A stretch of 64,000 nucleotides of DNA from Micromonospora_J zhanjiangensis (GCF_042650605.1 NZ_JBHSBN010000015.1:103857-167856), one strand, 5' to 3'; counted from the first letter of the stretch, positions 17,668-27,228 are shown. The notes: generated from the sequence alone by a model not told the origin. Numbers and translations: made by a program.

Positions 17668-18534
17668 ATGCTCACGTACGTGAGCGAGAATGTAGCATCA
17701 GAGGCGCCGCTCAGCGTGTCCCGTGCACGCTCCGTGGGACTGGTCCCGTTCCTCTTCGGGGTGACCAGGCAGGCGGAGTTACCGGGGATCGCCCTCACCC
17801 GGCTGCTGGGCGACCTCGGGCTCACCGAGGCCGCGGCCCGCGCCCTGCTGCAACGGATGTGCCGGGACGGGCAACTCGCCCGCACCCGCCGCGGCCGTGG
17901 GGTCGACTACCGACTCGCCGGGAACACCGCGCGCGGATTCGACCGCGTCCGGACCAGCGACCGGCCAACCGCGACCGAATGGACGGGCGCCTTTCACGCG
18001 CTGCTGTACCAGGTGCCGGAGCGCGACCGGGCGTTCCGCGACGCGCTGCGCCGCGCCGCCGTGATGTCCGGGTACGGGATCCTGCAACAGGGCGTGTTGA
18101 TCTCGCTGACCGACCGCGCCGACCAACTCGCCCCGCTGGCCGACCCGCCGGCGGGCGCGACGGTCCACCGTGCGCGGTTGGCGATGCCGGCGGCGGAGGC
18201 GGCCCGGGCCGCCCGGCACGCCTGGTCGCTGGACGAGCTGACCGCCCGGCACGCCCGGCACGCCCGGACGTTACGGGACGCCGTACGACAGGTCCGGACG
18301 CCACCCGCGGCGACACCGGCCACCCTCCGACGGTACGCGGAGCTGCTCCGCGACCCGATGCTCGACATACTGCGCAGCCCGCGCCTGCCCGCGCCGCTGC
18401 TGCCGGCGGACTGGCCGATGCCGGACCTCCAGGCCGCCATCCACGAGGTCCACCGGATGTACGGGGTACCCGCCGTCGGCTACGCGCGGAGCCTGGTCGC
18501 CGAGGCGGGCGGGGCTGCCGGCCCCGGCGGGTAA
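17668..18534 (+). CDS. PaaX-like transcriptional regulator
   Basis: Predicted regulator of up to 288 residues. A winged HTH near the N-terminus (LTRLLGDLGLTEAAARALLQ then RMCRDGQLARTRRGRGVDYR) and a long C-terminal region fit PaaX-type repressors, though the C-terminal half is divergent. Start choice is uncertain: ATG 17668, GTG 17680 and GTG 17716 are all possible. A perfect 16-bp palindrome at 17670-17685 and a TAGCAT hexamer at 17693-17698 would suit promoter DNA and favour GTG 17716. It is divergent from the VC0807-like gene with a gap of only 26 bp or so, implying shared control. Confidence 0.75.
   Translation: MLTYVSENVASEAPLSVSRARSVGLVPFLFGVTRQAELPGIALTRLLGDLGLTEAAARALLQRMCRDGQLARTRRGRGVDYRLAGNTARGFDRVRTSDRPTATEWTGAFHALLYQVPERDRAFRDALRRAAVMSGYGILQQGVLISLTDRADQLAPLADPPAGATVHRARLAMPAAEAARAARHAWSLDELTARHARHARTLRDAVRQVRTPPAATPATLRRYAELLRDPMLDILRSPRLPAPLLPADWPMPDLQAAIHEVHRMYGVPAVGYARSLVAEAGGAAGPGG
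17670..17685. promoter_or_regulatory. Perfect 16-bp palindrome at PaaX-like gene start
   Basis: GCTCACGT followed by ACGTGAGC is an exact palindrome between the divergent VC0807-like and PaaX-like genes, overlapping the most upstream possible start of the latter. An autoregulatory operator is the likely meaning. Confidence 0.6.
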
Positions 18535-18580
18535 CGGCCGGCCCTGCCATCGGCCAGGGGACGGGCCGGACCTCGGTCGG

Positions 18581-18601
18581 CGGTCGGGCTGTTCCCGACC
18601 G
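18581..18601. terminator. Hairpin between convergent genes
   Basis: CGGTCGGG (18581-18588) pairs with CCCGACCG (18594-18601) around a five-base loop, between the stops of the PaaX-like and flavoprotein genes. No U-run on either side. Confidence 0.55.
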
Positions 18602-18637
18602 AGTGGCCCGGTTCGGTGCGGCCCCGGGACGCCCGGC

Positions 18638-19903
18638 TCAGCCGGCGAGTTTGGCCAGCGGGGTACCCGGATCCGCGAGCCGGTCCAGGTCGACCCGGTG
18701 GCCCGCCCAGCCGGCCCGCACGAGGACCTGGATGTCGTCCTGCACGTCCCAGACGTTCGCGTTCATCCCGGCCAGCACCCGGCCGTCGCGGACCCAGAAG
18801 GCGAGGAACTCGGGTGCCCCGCCGGGCCGGACGGTCGGGTCGCCCCGGAACACCACCCGGTCGTAGCCGTCCGGCGGCACCCAGCCGGCGTACTCCATGC
18901 CCAGGTCGTACTGGTCGGAGAAGAAGTAGGGCAGCGGGTCGTGGCTGACCTGTTGGCCGAGCATCGACCGGGCGGCGGCCGGGCCGCCGTGCAGGGCGTT
19001 GGCCCAGTGTTCGACCCGGATCCGGGCGTCCAACAGCGGGTGGTGGAAGGCCGCCACGTCGCCGCAGGCGTAGACGTCCGGGTCCGCGGTGCGCAGTGCC
19101 GCGTCGGTGACGACGCCGTCGTCCACCGGCAGGCCGGCGGCCTCGGCCAGTTCCACGTTCGGCCGTACGCCGACGGCGACCAGCACCAGGTCGGCCGGCA
19201 GTTCGGTGCGGTCGTCCAGCACCACGTGGCTGAGCCGGCGCTCGTCCAGGCTGCCGAACTCGGTGACCTCGACGTCGAACCGGAACTCCACCCCGTGCGC
19301 GGCGTGCAGGTCCCGGTAGACGGCGCCCAGTTCGTCGCCGAGCACCCTTCGCAGCGGCAGGGCGCCCCGCCCGACGACGGTCACCCGGCAGTCGCGCTGC
19401 CGCGCCGCGGCGGCCACCTCCAGACCGATCCAGCCGGAACCGATGATGACGACCTGGGTGCCGGGCCGCAGCGCGGGCAGCAGTTCCTCGGCCTCGGCCA
19501 GCGTGCGCAGCTGGCGGACCCCGGCCAGGCCCATTCCCGGTACGGGCAGCGGCCGGACCCGGCAGCCGGTGGCCAGCAGCAGTTTGTCGTAGCCGACCCG
19601 GTCCACCCCGTCCACCAGCACCTCGTGCCGGTCCCGGTCCAGGCCGGTCACCCGGCGGCCGAGCAGCAGTTCGACGTCGTGCTCGGCGTACCAGGACGGC
19701 TCGTGCACGAACGCCGCGTCCCGCTCCTGCGTGCCGAGCAGGTAGCCCTTGGACAGCGGCGGCCGTTCGTACGGAGGGTCGATCTCCTCGCCGATCAGCA
19801 GCACCCGGCCGCGGTGGCCCGCCGACCGCAGGGTCTCGGCCGCTTTGGCGCCGGCCAGCGAGGCCCCGACGATGACGAAGGTCGGCTCGTTCGAATCGGT
19901 CAT
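18638..19903 (-). CDS. FAD-dependent pyridine nucleotide oxidoreductase (ferredoxin/rubredoxin reductase-like)
   Basis: Flavoprotein of 421 residues from ATG 19903. The first dinucleotide fold is FVIVGASLAGAKAAETLRSA, the second VVIIGSGWIGLEVAAAARQR, and the conserved VYACGDVAAFH supplies the FAD contact; PPYERPPLSKGYLLG is typical of ferredoxin reductases that serve P450s and dioxygenases. The C-terminal reductase domain contains GMNANVWDVQDDIQVLVRAG. No ferredoxin or oxygenase gene is adjacent, so the electron acceptor is unknown. It stands between a PaaX-like gene and dgt, convergent with the former. Confidence 0.93.
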   Translation of the reverse strand: MTDSNEPTFVIVGASLAGAKAAETLRSAGHRGRVLLIGEEIDPPYERPPLSKGYLLGTQERDAAFVHEPSWYAEHDVELLLGRRVTGLDRDRHEVLVDGVDRVGYDKLLLATGCRVRPLPVPGMGLAGVRQLRTLAEAEELLPALRPGTQVVIIGSGWIGLEVAAAARQRDCRVTVVGRGALPLRRVLGDELGAVYRDLHAAHGVEFRFDVEVTEFGSLDERRLSHVVLDDRTELPADLVLVAVGVRPNVELAEAAGLPVDDGVVTDAALRTADPDVYACGDVAAFHHPLLDARIRVEHWANALHGGPAAARSMLGQQVSHDPLPYFFSDQYDLGMEYAGWVPPDGYDRVVFRGDPTVRPGGAPEFLAFWVRDGRVLAGMNANVWDVQDDIQVLVRAGWAGHRVDLDRLADPGTPLAKLAG

Positions 19904-20006
19904 GACACCAGCCTGCTCCGGATCGGCGAGCCGGGCAAGCAGACCGCCGAGCACGGTTGGTCAGCGGACCGGCGGACACCGGCCGGCGGGCGAGCCGCCG
20001 AGGGCG

Positions 20007-21239
20007 TCAGGAGGTGCTGAGGCGGCGGTGCCAGTCGGTCGCGCCGGGGTCGGTCAGCGAGGCGACCTGGTCGATCACCACGCGCAGCCGGGCCGCGTCG
20101 TCCGGCGCGGCCTTCCACCAGGGGGCGAAGACCGGATCGAGGACGTCCGGCGCGCGTTCGGTCAGTCGGTGCACCAGGTCGCGCAGGATCTCCCGCTGCC
20201 GGGCGTACCGGCTTTCGGCGCCGGGGCGGCGCATCACGTACCGCAGGGCCATGCCCTTCAGCAGCGCGCACTGGGCCCGGATGTCCCGGGGCACGACCAG
20301 GTCCGCGGCGTACCGGCGCAGCGGTGCGGCGCCGAAGCGCCGCCGGGTCGCCGACACCGCGGCCACGACGAACCGTCCGGTGAGGACGCTGGTGGTCGCC
20401 TTCACCGCGGCCTGGGCGCGGTGGCTGCCGTCGTAGTCGGCCAGCGGCGCCAGCACCGGGTCACCGAGCAGATCCACCAGTACGGCGGACAGGTCGACGG
20501 CCGACTCCGGGGAGTAGACGGCCGCCACGTCCGCGCAGAGGGCCGCCCGCTCGTCCGGGTCGTCCAGCAGCCGGTCCAGGGTGAGGTAGCCGCCGTGTAC
20601 GCCGTCCTCCACGTCGTGCACCGAGTAGGCGACGTCGTCGGCCCAGTCCATCACCTGCGCCTCCAGGCTGCGGGCCTGCGCCGGGGCGCCCCGACGCAAC
20701 CAGTCGAACACCGCCGTGTCGTCGGCGTACACGCCGAACTTGCGCTGCCCGGGCCGGCGCGGCCAGGGATACTTGCCGGTGGCGTCCAGGGCCGCCCGGG
20801 TCAGGTTGAGCCCGGCCGACGAGCCGTCCGGCGCGAAGACCTTGGCCTCCAGCCGGGTCAGCACGCGCAGCGTCTGCGCGTTGCCCTCGAACCCGCCGCA
20901 CGGCCGGGCCAGGTCGTCCAGCGCGTCCTCGCCGTTGTGCCCGAACGGCGGGTGCCCGAGGTCGTGGGCGAGCCCGGCGACGTCCACCACGTCCGGGTCG
21001 CAGCCGAGCCGGGCGCCCATCTCCCGGGCGATCTGCGCGACCTCCAGCGAGTGGGTCAGCCGGGTCCGCAGGAAGTCGTCGGTGCCGGCCACGTGCACCT
21101 GCGTCTTGGCGGCCAGCCGTCGGAACGCCGCCGAGTGCAGCACCCGGGCCCGGTCCCGCTCGTACGGGCCGCGGCCGTGCCCGGCGTCCTTGGCCGGCTC
21201 GGCGACCAGGCGCTCGGCGTCGGGGTCGTCACTGATCAA
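20007..21239 (-). CDS. dgt: Deoxyguanosinetriphosphate triphosphohydrolase-like protein
   Basis: HD-domain dNTPase of 410 residues. The metal residues are visible: H in TRLTHSLEVAQI, HD in GLAHDLGHPPFGHNGEDAL and the later MDWADDVAYSVHDVEDG. The N-terminal RDRARVLHSAAFRRLAAKTQ is the standard family motif. An in-frame stop lies just upstream, so TTG 21239 is the only start that keeps the N-terminus. Placement near dnaG follows the usual actinobacterial order. It would lower dNTP pools by removing triphosphate. Confidence 0.93.
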   Translation of the reverse strand: MISDDPDAERLVAEPAKDAGHGRGPYERDRARVLHSAAFRRLAAKTQVHVAGTDDFLRTRLTHSLEVAQIAREMGARLGCDPDVVDVAGLAHDLGHPPFGHNGEDALDDLARPCGGFEGNAQTLRVLTRLEAKVFAPDGSSAGLNLTRAALDATGKYPWPRRPGQRKFGVYADDTAVFDWLRRGAPAQARSLEAQVMDWADDVAYSVHDVEDGVHGGYLTLDRLLDDPDERAALCADVAAVYSPESAVDLSAVLVDLLGDPVLAPLADYDGSHRAQAAVKATTSVLTGRFVVAAVSATRRRFGAAPLRRYAADLVVPRDIRAQCALLKGMALRYVMRRPGAESRYARQREILRDLVHRLTERAPDVLDPVFAPWWKAAPDDAARLRVVIDQVASLTDPGATDWHRRLSTS

Positions 21240-21276
21240 CCGGCACCGTCACCCGGCACGACCGTTCCGCCCACGA

Positions 21277-21630
21277 TCAGTCCCGCCCGGCCAGGACGCA
21301 GAACTCGTTGCCCTCCGGATCGGCCAGCACCGTCCACGGCTCGTCACCCCGCTGCCCGATGTCGACGTGCCGGGCACCCATGTCGACCAGCCGCTCGACC
21401 TCGGCCTCCCGGTCGGTGGGGCGCAGGTCGATGTGCAACCGGTTCTTGATCGCCTTGTCCTCGGCGACCGACAGGAACACCAGTCCGGGCAGGGCGTCCG
21501 GGGTCTGGCGGATCTCCACCTCGTCGGCCTCCTCGTGGACGATCCGGTAACCCAGTGCCTCGGCCCACCAGCGCGCCAGCCGCGCCGGGTCGTGGGAGTC
21601 GACGACCAGGCTCTCCCAGACACTGCCCAC
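21277..21630 (-). CDS. VOC-family (glyoxalase/bleomycin-resistance fold) protein
   Basis: Protein of 117 residues, one VOC domain. WESLVVDSHDPARLARWWAE, HIDLRPTDREAEVERLVDMG and DPEGNEFCVLAGRD are the usual metal- and substrate-site segments. GTG 21630 is preceded by GGAGG at eight bases. It lies just upstream of dgt on the same strand with 37 bp between. Substrate unknown; members bind drugs, glyoxal adducts or aromatic compounds. Confidence 0.9.
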   Translation of the reverse strand: MGSVWESLVVDSHDPARLARWWAEALGYRIVHEEADEVEIRQTPDALPGLVFLSVAEDKAIKNRLHIDLRPTDREAEVERLVDMGARHVDIGQRGDEPWTVLADPEGNEFCVLAGRD

Positions 21631-21824
21631 GATCGGTACCTCCGTCGTACGTCACGGTGAAAAGCGGATTCCGATCAGGTTAACCCGCGGCGCGGTACGG
21701 CAAACGCCCACGGACGGCCGGAGGTCCGCGTTCCGGTACCACCGGACGGGCACCCCACCGCCGGGAACCGGCGGTGTAACGTGCCGGAGACACCCCGTCA
21801 CACGTCGACAGCGAGGGGGCACCG

Positions 21825-22346
21825 GTGGACGCCGAAGGCGCCATGCAGGGTGAGCTGCACCGACTGCGTCGGCACCGGCCGGAGGTGTCCGGCGCGGTCC
21901 TGGCCGGGGTCGACGGGCTGCTCGTCGCCAGCGACCTGCCCGGCTTCGAACCGGACCACGTGGCGGCGCTGGCCGCCGCCAGCGCGGGCCTCGGGCAGCG
22001 GTTCACCACCACGCTCGGCCACGGGCCGCTGCGGGAGTACGTCGTCCGCGGCACGGGCGGGTGCGTGGTCACCTACCCGGCCGGTCGGCAGGCCCTGCTC
22101 AGCCTGGTCACCGTGGTCGACGCCGAGCTGACCCTGCTGCACGACGAGGCGCGCGCGGTGGCCCGTCGGCTGGGCGAGTTCGTCGACTCGCTCTGGCCGC
22201 AGCCGCCGTTGGTCGAGTCGCCGCCGCGTGCCGACCCGCAGGCACCGCTCGCCGCGCGTACCCCGATGTCCACCCTGCCCGGCACCTACCGGTCCAACAA
22301 CGGCAACAACGGCAACTACGGCGGCCGCCCGCCGCGGCGCGGGTGA
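21825..22346 (+). CDS. Roadblock/LC7 domain protein
   Basis: Protein of 173 residues. The domain covers about residues 12-125: VSGAVLAGVDGLLVASDLPG, HVAALAAASAGLGQRFTTTL and ALLSLVTVVDAELTLLHDEA. GTG 21825 follows GAGGGGG; ATG 21843 is an alternative. The C-terminal tail is low complexity (SNNGNNGNYGGRPPRRG). Roadblock proteins usually act with a small GTPase or sensor kinase (conservons); no such partner is adjacent, so it is a stand-alone copy. It converges on ppdK. Confidence 0.88.
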   Translation: MDAEGAMQGELHRLRRHRPEVSGAVLAGVDGLLVASDLPGFEPDHVAALAAASAGLGQRFTTTLGHGPLREYVVRGTGGCVVTYPAGRQALLSLVTVVDAELTLLHDEARAVARRLGEFVDSLWPQPPLVESPPRADPQAPLAARTPMSTLPGTYRSNNGNNGNYGGRPPRRG

Positions 22347-22385
22347 CGCGGCGCGACGGGCGGTCGGATCGGACCGGTACGCCGG

Positions 22386-25106
22386 TCAGCGGCTGTCCGA
22401 GCCGGCCGTGGTGATCGCGGCCCGGCCGGCCTCCAGTCGGGCCACCGGCACCCGGAACGGCGAGCAGGACACGTAGTCCAGGCCGACCTCGTGGAAGAAG
22501 TGCACCGAGTCCGGGTCGCCGCCGTGCTCGCCGCAGACGCCCACCTTCAGGTCCGGCCGGGCGGCCCGGCCCTCCTCGGTGCCGATCCGGACCAGCCGGC
22601 CCACGCCGTCGCGGTCCAGCGTCTCGAACGGCGAGACACCGAAGATCCCCCGCTCCAGGTACGCCGAGAAGAACGCCGCCTCCACGTCGTCCCGGGAGAA
22701 GCCCCAGGTGGTCTGGGTCAGGTCGTTGGTGCCGAAGGAGAAGAACTCGGCCGCCTCGGCGATCTGCCCGGCGGTCAGCGCGGCCCGGGGTAGCTCGATC
22801 ATCGTGCCGATCAGGTACGGCAGCTCGATCCCCTCCCGCTCGCAGACCTCGCGGGCGACCCGTTCCGCCTCGTCCCGGACCAGTTCGAGTTCCTGCACCG
22901 CGTCGACCAGCGGGATCATGATTTCCACCCGCGGGTCGCCGCCGGCCTTGCGCCGTTCGGCCGCCGCCTCGATGATCGCGCGGACCTGCATGGCGAACAG
23001 GCCGGGGACCACGATGCCCAGCCGGACACCGCGCAGCCCCAGCATCGGGTTCTGCTCGTGCAGCCGGTGCACCGCCTGTAGCAGCCGCAGCTCGTTCTCG
23101 TGCCGTTCGCCGCGCGCCTCGGCCACCGCCACCCGCACCGACAGTTCGGTGATGTTCGGCAGGAACTCGTGCAGCGGCGGGTCGAGCAGCCGTACGGTCA
23201 CCGGCAGGCCGTCCATCGCGGTGAAGATGCCGATGAAGTCCTCCCGCTGCAACGGCAGCAGCGCGGCCAGCGCCTCGTCCCGCTCGTCGTCGGAGTCGGC
23301 CAGGATCAGCCGCTCGACGTACTGCCGACGCTCGCCGAGGAACATGTGCTCGGTCCGGCACAGGCCGATGCCCTGCGCGCCGAACCGGCGGGCCCGCTCG
23401 GCGTCCTCGGGGGTGTCCGCGTTGGCCCGGACCGCCAGCCGGCGCGCCCGGTCGCCGTGCGACATGATCCGGTGCACCGCCCGGACCAGGTCGTCGGCCT
23501 GCTCGTCGGTCGGGTCGAGTTGCCCCTCGAAGTAATCGACCACCGGGGACGGCACCACCGGCACCTCGCCGCGGTAGACCGCGCCGCTGCTGCCGTCGAT
23601 GGAGATCAGGTCGCCCTCCTCGACCACCAGGCCGTGCGGCCCGGTGAGCCGGCGCCCCTTGGTGTCGACGTTGAGTTCCTCGGCGCCGCAGACGCAGGTC
23701 TTGCCCATGCCCCGGGCCACCACGGCGGCGTGCGAGGTCTTGCCGCCGCGCGAGGTGAGGATGCCCTGGGCGGCGATCATGCCGTCCAGGTCGTCCGGGT
23801 TGGTCTCCCGGCGGACCAGGATGACCTTCTCCCCGGACCGGGACCACTTCACCGCCGTGTACGAGTCGAAGACCGCCCGGCCGACGGCGGCGCCCGGTGA
23901 GGCGTTCATGCCCCGGGTGACCAGCTCGGCGTCGGTGCTGTCGCCGAACCGGGGGAACATCAACTGGGCGAGCTGCACGCCGTTGACCCGGTGCAGCGCC
24001 TCGTCCAGGTCGATCAGCCCCTCGTCGACGAGCTGGGTGGCGATCACGAACGCGGCGGCGGCGGTGCGCTTGCCGACCCGGGTCTGCAGCATCCACAGCT
24101 TGCCGCGTTCGATGGTGAACTCGATGTCGCAGAGGTCCTTGTAGTGCTCCTCCAGCCGGGCCATGATGCCGAGCAGCTCGTCGTACGACCGCTTGTCGAG
24201 CCGTTCGAGGTCCTGCAGCGGCACGGTGTTGCGGATGCCGGCCACCACGTCCTCGCCCTGGGCGTTGGCCAGGTAGTCGCCGTAGATGCCCTGGTGGCCG
24301 CTGGCCGGGTCGCGGGTGAAGGCGACGCCGGTGCCGGAGTCGGCGCCGAGGTTGCCGAAGACCATGGCCACCACGTTGACGGCGGTGCCGAGGTCGGCCG
24401 GGATCCGTTCCTGCCGGCGGTAGAGCACCGCCCGCTCGGCGTTCCACGACTCGAAGACCGCGTTGACGGCCAGGTCGAGCTGCTCGCGCGGGTGCTGCGG
24501 GAAGTCCCGCCCGGTGTGCTTGATGAAGATCGTCTTGTACGCGTCGACCAGCACCCGCAGGTCGTTCGCGTCGAGGTCCAGGTCGTTCGTGGTGCCCTTG
24601 GCCCGCTTGGCGCCCTCCAGGGCGTGTTCGAACTCGTCCCCCGGCACGTCGCAGACGGTCTTGCCGAACATCTGGATCAACCGGCGGTAGGAGTCCCAGG
24701 CGAACCGCTCGTTGCCGCCGGCCTGGGCGGCCAGGCCGGTCACGCTCTCGTCGTTCAGGCCGACGTTCAGGACGGTCTCCATCATGCCCGGCATGGAGAA
24801 CTTGGCGCCCGAGCGGACCGAGACCAACAGCGGGTCGGCCGGGTCACCCAGCCGCTTGCCCATGGCCCGCTCCAGCGCGGCGAGGTGGCTGTCGACCTCC
24901 TCGGCCAGCCCGTCCGGGGCGTCGCCGGAGTCCAGGTACGCCTTGCAGGCCTCGGTGCTGATGGTGAATCCGGGTGGCACCGGCAGGCCGAGGTTGGTCA
25001 TCTCCGCCAGGTTGGCACCCTTGCCGCCCAGCAGATCCTTCATGTCCTTGTTGCCCTCGGCGAAGTCGTACACGTATTTCTGCCGCGCCGTCTGTTCCGA
25101 TGCCAC
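22386..25106 (-). CDS. ppdK: Pyruvate, phosphate dikinase
   Basis: PPDK of 906 residues interconverting pyruvate and phosphoenolpyruvate with ATP and phosphate. N-terminal ATP-grasp: LLGGKGANLAEMTNLGLPVP and SVRSGAKFSMPGMMETVLNV. Phosphohistidine domain: H459 in TSRGGKTSHAAVVARGMG. C-terminal TIM barrel: GIGLCRTEHMFLGERRQYVE and FSFGTNDLTQTTWGFSRDD, ending with VGVCGEHGGDP. GTG 25106 has GGGAGG five bases upstream. It is monocistronic and divergent from the GH20 gene. Length and motifs are complete. Confidence 0.97.
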   Translation of the reverse strand: MASEQTARQKYVYDFAEGNKDMKDLLGGKGANLAEMTNLGLPVPPGFTISTEACKAYLDSGDAPDGLAEEVDSHLAALERAMGKRLGDPADPLLVSVRSGAKFSMPGMMETVLNVGLNDESVTGLAAQAGGNERFAWDSYRRLIQMFGKTVCDVPGDEFEHALEGAKRAKGTTNDLDLDANDLRVLVDAYKTIFIKHTGRDFPQHPREQLDLAVNAVFESWNAERAVLYRRQERIPADLGTAVNVVAMVFGNLGADSGTGVAFTRDPASGHQGIYGDYLANAQGEDVVAGIRNTVPLQDLERLDKRSYDELLGIMARLEEHYKDLCDIEFTIERGKLWMLQTRVGKRTAAAAFVIATQLVDEGLIDLDEALHRVNGVQLAQLMFPRFGDSTDAELVTRGMNASPGAAVGRAVFDSYTAVKWSRSGEKVILVRRETNPDDLDGMIAAQGILTSRGGKTSHAAVVARGMGKTCVCGAEELNVDTKGRRLTGPHGLVVEEGDLISIDGSSGAVYRGEVPVVPSPVVDYFEGQLDPTDEQADDLVRAVHRIMSHGDRARRLAVRANADTPEDAERARRFGAQGIGLCRTEHMFLGERRQYVERLILADSDDERDEALAALLPLQREDFIGIFTAMDGLPVTVRLLDPPLHEFLPNITELSVRVAVAEARGERHENELRLLQAVHRLHEQNPMLGLRGVRLGIVVPGLFAMQVRAIIEAAAERRKAGGDPRVEIMIPLVDAVQELELVRDEAERVAREVCEREGIELPYLIGTMIELPRAALTAGQIAEAAEFFSFGTNDLTQTTWGFSRDDVEAAFFSAYLERGIFGVSPFETLDRDGVGRLVRIGTEEGRAARPDLKVGVCGEHGGDPDSVHFFHEVGLDYVSCSPFRVPVARLEAGRAAITTAGSDSR

Positions 25107-25427
25107 CGGAGCCTCCCATGTGCCGCTCAACACTGAACGATGGTTTAGTTGGGTTCATACCCTGCGCGTCGGGTCCCGTACCAGGAGTTCTGGTCCCGCC
25201 GGTGGGCGAAGGCTAAGCGCTGCCGGGCCGGCCCGGGAGCGTTCGGTGACAATGTGCACAGCCGTCCTCCGTGCCCTGGTCCGGAGCGGTCCATGGGAGC
25301 GATCTCACGAGCAGGACCGCGCATTTCGGGCGGGTACATTTGGTCCGGTACCCGACCCGGTCGTCCGGCCAGTTCCACCCCCGACATCCCTCCCTGGTTA
25401 CCCCTCCCCCCGGTAAAGGACCCCTCC
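25107..25427. promoter_or_regulatory. Divergent promoter region between ppdK and the hexosaminidase gene
   Basis: Gap of 321 bp without a convincing gene. A TACATT hexamer near 25336-25341 could be the -10 for the plus-strand gene, and a moderately AT-rich stretch near 25141-25160 could hold the ppdK promoter. I looked for a DasR-type site (ACTGGTCTAGACCAGT) in front of the hexosaminidase gene and saw none. Confidence 0.4.
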
Positions 25428-27173
25428 GTGACCACGCACGCCGGAATCCCCCAGGACCCCGCCGAGCACACCGCCGCCGCGCCCGTCCCCCGTCCGCGGG
25501 CCGGCGGGCCGCGCGTCGCCCGCGGCGGCTTCGACGCCGTACTGCCGGCGCCGGTCGAGGTCGAACCGGCCGACGGTCCGGGCTACCGGCTGACCGCCGG
25601 GACCGTGATCCGCACCGGCCCCGAGCCGGCGGTACGGGCCGTCGGGGAGTACCTCGCCGGCCTGCTCCGGCCGGCCACCGGGCTCACCCTCCCGGTCACC
25701 GACGCCGACCCGACCGCCGCGACCGGTCCGGCGGCCGGGATCACCCTGTCGCTCACCGGGACCGCCGCCGGGCCCGACGGCCCCCGCGGTCCCGACCAGG
25801 GCGGGCCGGCCGGCGAGGCCCCGGAGCGGCTCGGTGCCGAGGGGTACCGGCTGACCAGCGGTACGGACGGGGTCGGCATCCTGGCCGACACCGCCGCCGG
25901 GCTGTTCCACGGCGTCCAGACGCTGCGCCAACTGCTGCCGGCCGCGATCGACCGGGACACCCCGCAGGACGGCCCGTGGGAGGTGCCGGCCGGCCGGATC
26001 GTCGACCACCCCCGGTACGCCTACCGCGGCGCCATGCTCGACGTGGCCCGGCACTTCTTCCCCGTGGCCGACGTGCTGCGCTTCGTCGACCACCTGGCCC
26101 GCTACAAGATCAACCACCTGCACCTGCACCTCACCGACGACCAGGGCTGGCGGATCGAGATCGAGTCCTGGCCCCGGCTGACCGAGGTCGGCGGCGCCAC
26201 CGAGGTGGGTGGCGGCCCCGGCGGCTACTACACCGGAGCCGACTACCGCCGCATCGTCGCGTACGCGGTGGCCCGGCACATCACCGTCGTGCCCGAGATC
26301 GACGTGCCCGGGCACACCAACGCCGCCCTCACCGCGTACGGGCAGCTCGCCCCGGACGGGGTGGCCCCGCCCGCGTACACCGGCGAGGACGTCGGCTTCA
26401 GCTCGGTGGCGGTCCACGGCGACGTCAGCTACGACTTCCTGGCCGACGTGCTGGGCGAGGTGGCGGCGCTTACCCCGGGGCCGTACCTGCACGTCGGCGG
26501 GGACGAGGCGTTCACCCTCGGGCCGGCCGAGTACGCCACCTTCATGAACCGCCTGCAGCCGATCGTCTCCGCCACCGGCAAGACGGTGCTGGGCTGGCAC
26601 CAGCTGGCCGCGGCCGACGTGCGGCACGAGCCGGGCCGGGTGATCCAGTACTGGGGCACCGCCACCGCCGACGAGTCCGTGGCCGCCGCGGTACGGGCCG
26701 GCGCCCGGCTGATCCTCTCCCCCGGCAACCGCAGCTACCTGGACATGAAGTACAGCGAGCGGACTCCGCTGGGCAAGGACTGGGCCGGACTGATCGACGT
26801 CCGCGCCGCGTACGACTGGGACCCGGGCGGCCACCTCGACGGCGTACCCGGGTCGGCGGTGCTGGGCGTCGAGGCGCCGCTGTGGACCGAGACGGTCGAC
26901 TCGATGAGCGACATCGAGTTCATGACCTTCCCCCGGCTGCCCGCCGTCGCCGAACTCGGCTGGTCACCCGCCGAGCGGCACGACTGGGCGGACTTCGCCG
27001 CCCGGCTGGCCGCCCAGGCGCCCCGGTGGACCGCCGCCGGCATCGTCTTCCACCGCAGCGCCGACGTGCCGTGGACGGACGACGCGCACGGCGCGACCGA
27101 GCCGCCCGCGGACGGCCGGGCCGATGCCCTGCCGGGCCCCCGCGCCTCGGGCGACGCCGTGACCGCCGGCTGA
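25428..27173 (+). CDS. Beta-N-acetylhexosaminidase, GH20
   Basis: Family 20 glycosidase of 581 residues that removes terminal N-acetylglucosamine or N-acetylgalactosamine, probably from chitin oligomers. GH20b-like N-terminal domain, then the TIM barrel with HPRYAYRGAMLDVARHFFPV, HLHLTDDQGWRIEI and the catalytic pair D359-E360 in LHVGGDEAF; substrate-site Trp and Tyr occur in VIQYWGTA and GVEAPLWTETVD. GTG 25428 is preceded by AAAGGA. No signal peptide is seen, so the enzyme may be cytoplasmic, acting on imported oligosaccharides. It is alone in its unit. Confidence 0.95.
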   Translation: MTTHAGIPQDPAEHTAAAPVPRPRAGGPRVARGGFDAVLPAPVEVEPADGPGYRLTAGTVIRTGPEPAVRAVGEYLAGLLRPATGLTLPVTDADPTAATGPAAGITLSLTGTAAGPDGPRGPDQGGPAGEAPERLGAEGYRLTSGTDGVGILADTAAGLFHGVQTLRQLLPAAIDRDTPQDGPWEVPAGRIVDHPRYAYRGAMLDVARHFFPVADVLRFVDHLARYKINHLHLHLTDDQGWRIEIESWPRLTEVGGATEVGGGPGGYYTGADYRRIVAYAVARHITVVPEIDVPGHTNAALTAYGQLAPDGVAPPAYTGEDVGFSSVAVHGDVSYDFLADVLGEVAALTPGPYLHVGGDEAFTLGPAEYATFMNRLQPIVSATGKTVLGWHQLAAADVRHEPGRVIQYWGTATADESVAAAVRAGARLILSPGNRSYLDMKYSERTPLGKDWAGLIDVRAAYDWDPGGHLDGVPGSAVLGVEAPLWTETVDSMSDIEFMTFPRLPAVAELGWSPAERHDWADFAARLAAQAPRWTAAGIVFHRSADVPWTDDAHGATEPPADGRADALPGPRASGDAVTAG

Positions 27174-27193
27174 GTCGCCGACCCGACCGGGAA

Positions 27194-27225
27194 CGCGCGG
27201 TGCGGCCGGCCGGCTCCGCCGCGCG
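27194..27225. terminator. Hairpin between convergent genes
   Basis: CGCGCGG (27194-27200) can pair with CCGCGCG (27219-27225), with a GC-rich loop that itself contains GGCCGGCC. It sits between the hexosaminidase stop and the stop of the ligase/thioesterase gene. Confidence 0.5.
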
Positions 27226-27228
27226 GTC

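Noticed and set aside
25107..25427. Possible DasR operator before the hexosaminidase gene
   Set aside because: No sequence close to ACTGGTCTAGACCAGT is present.
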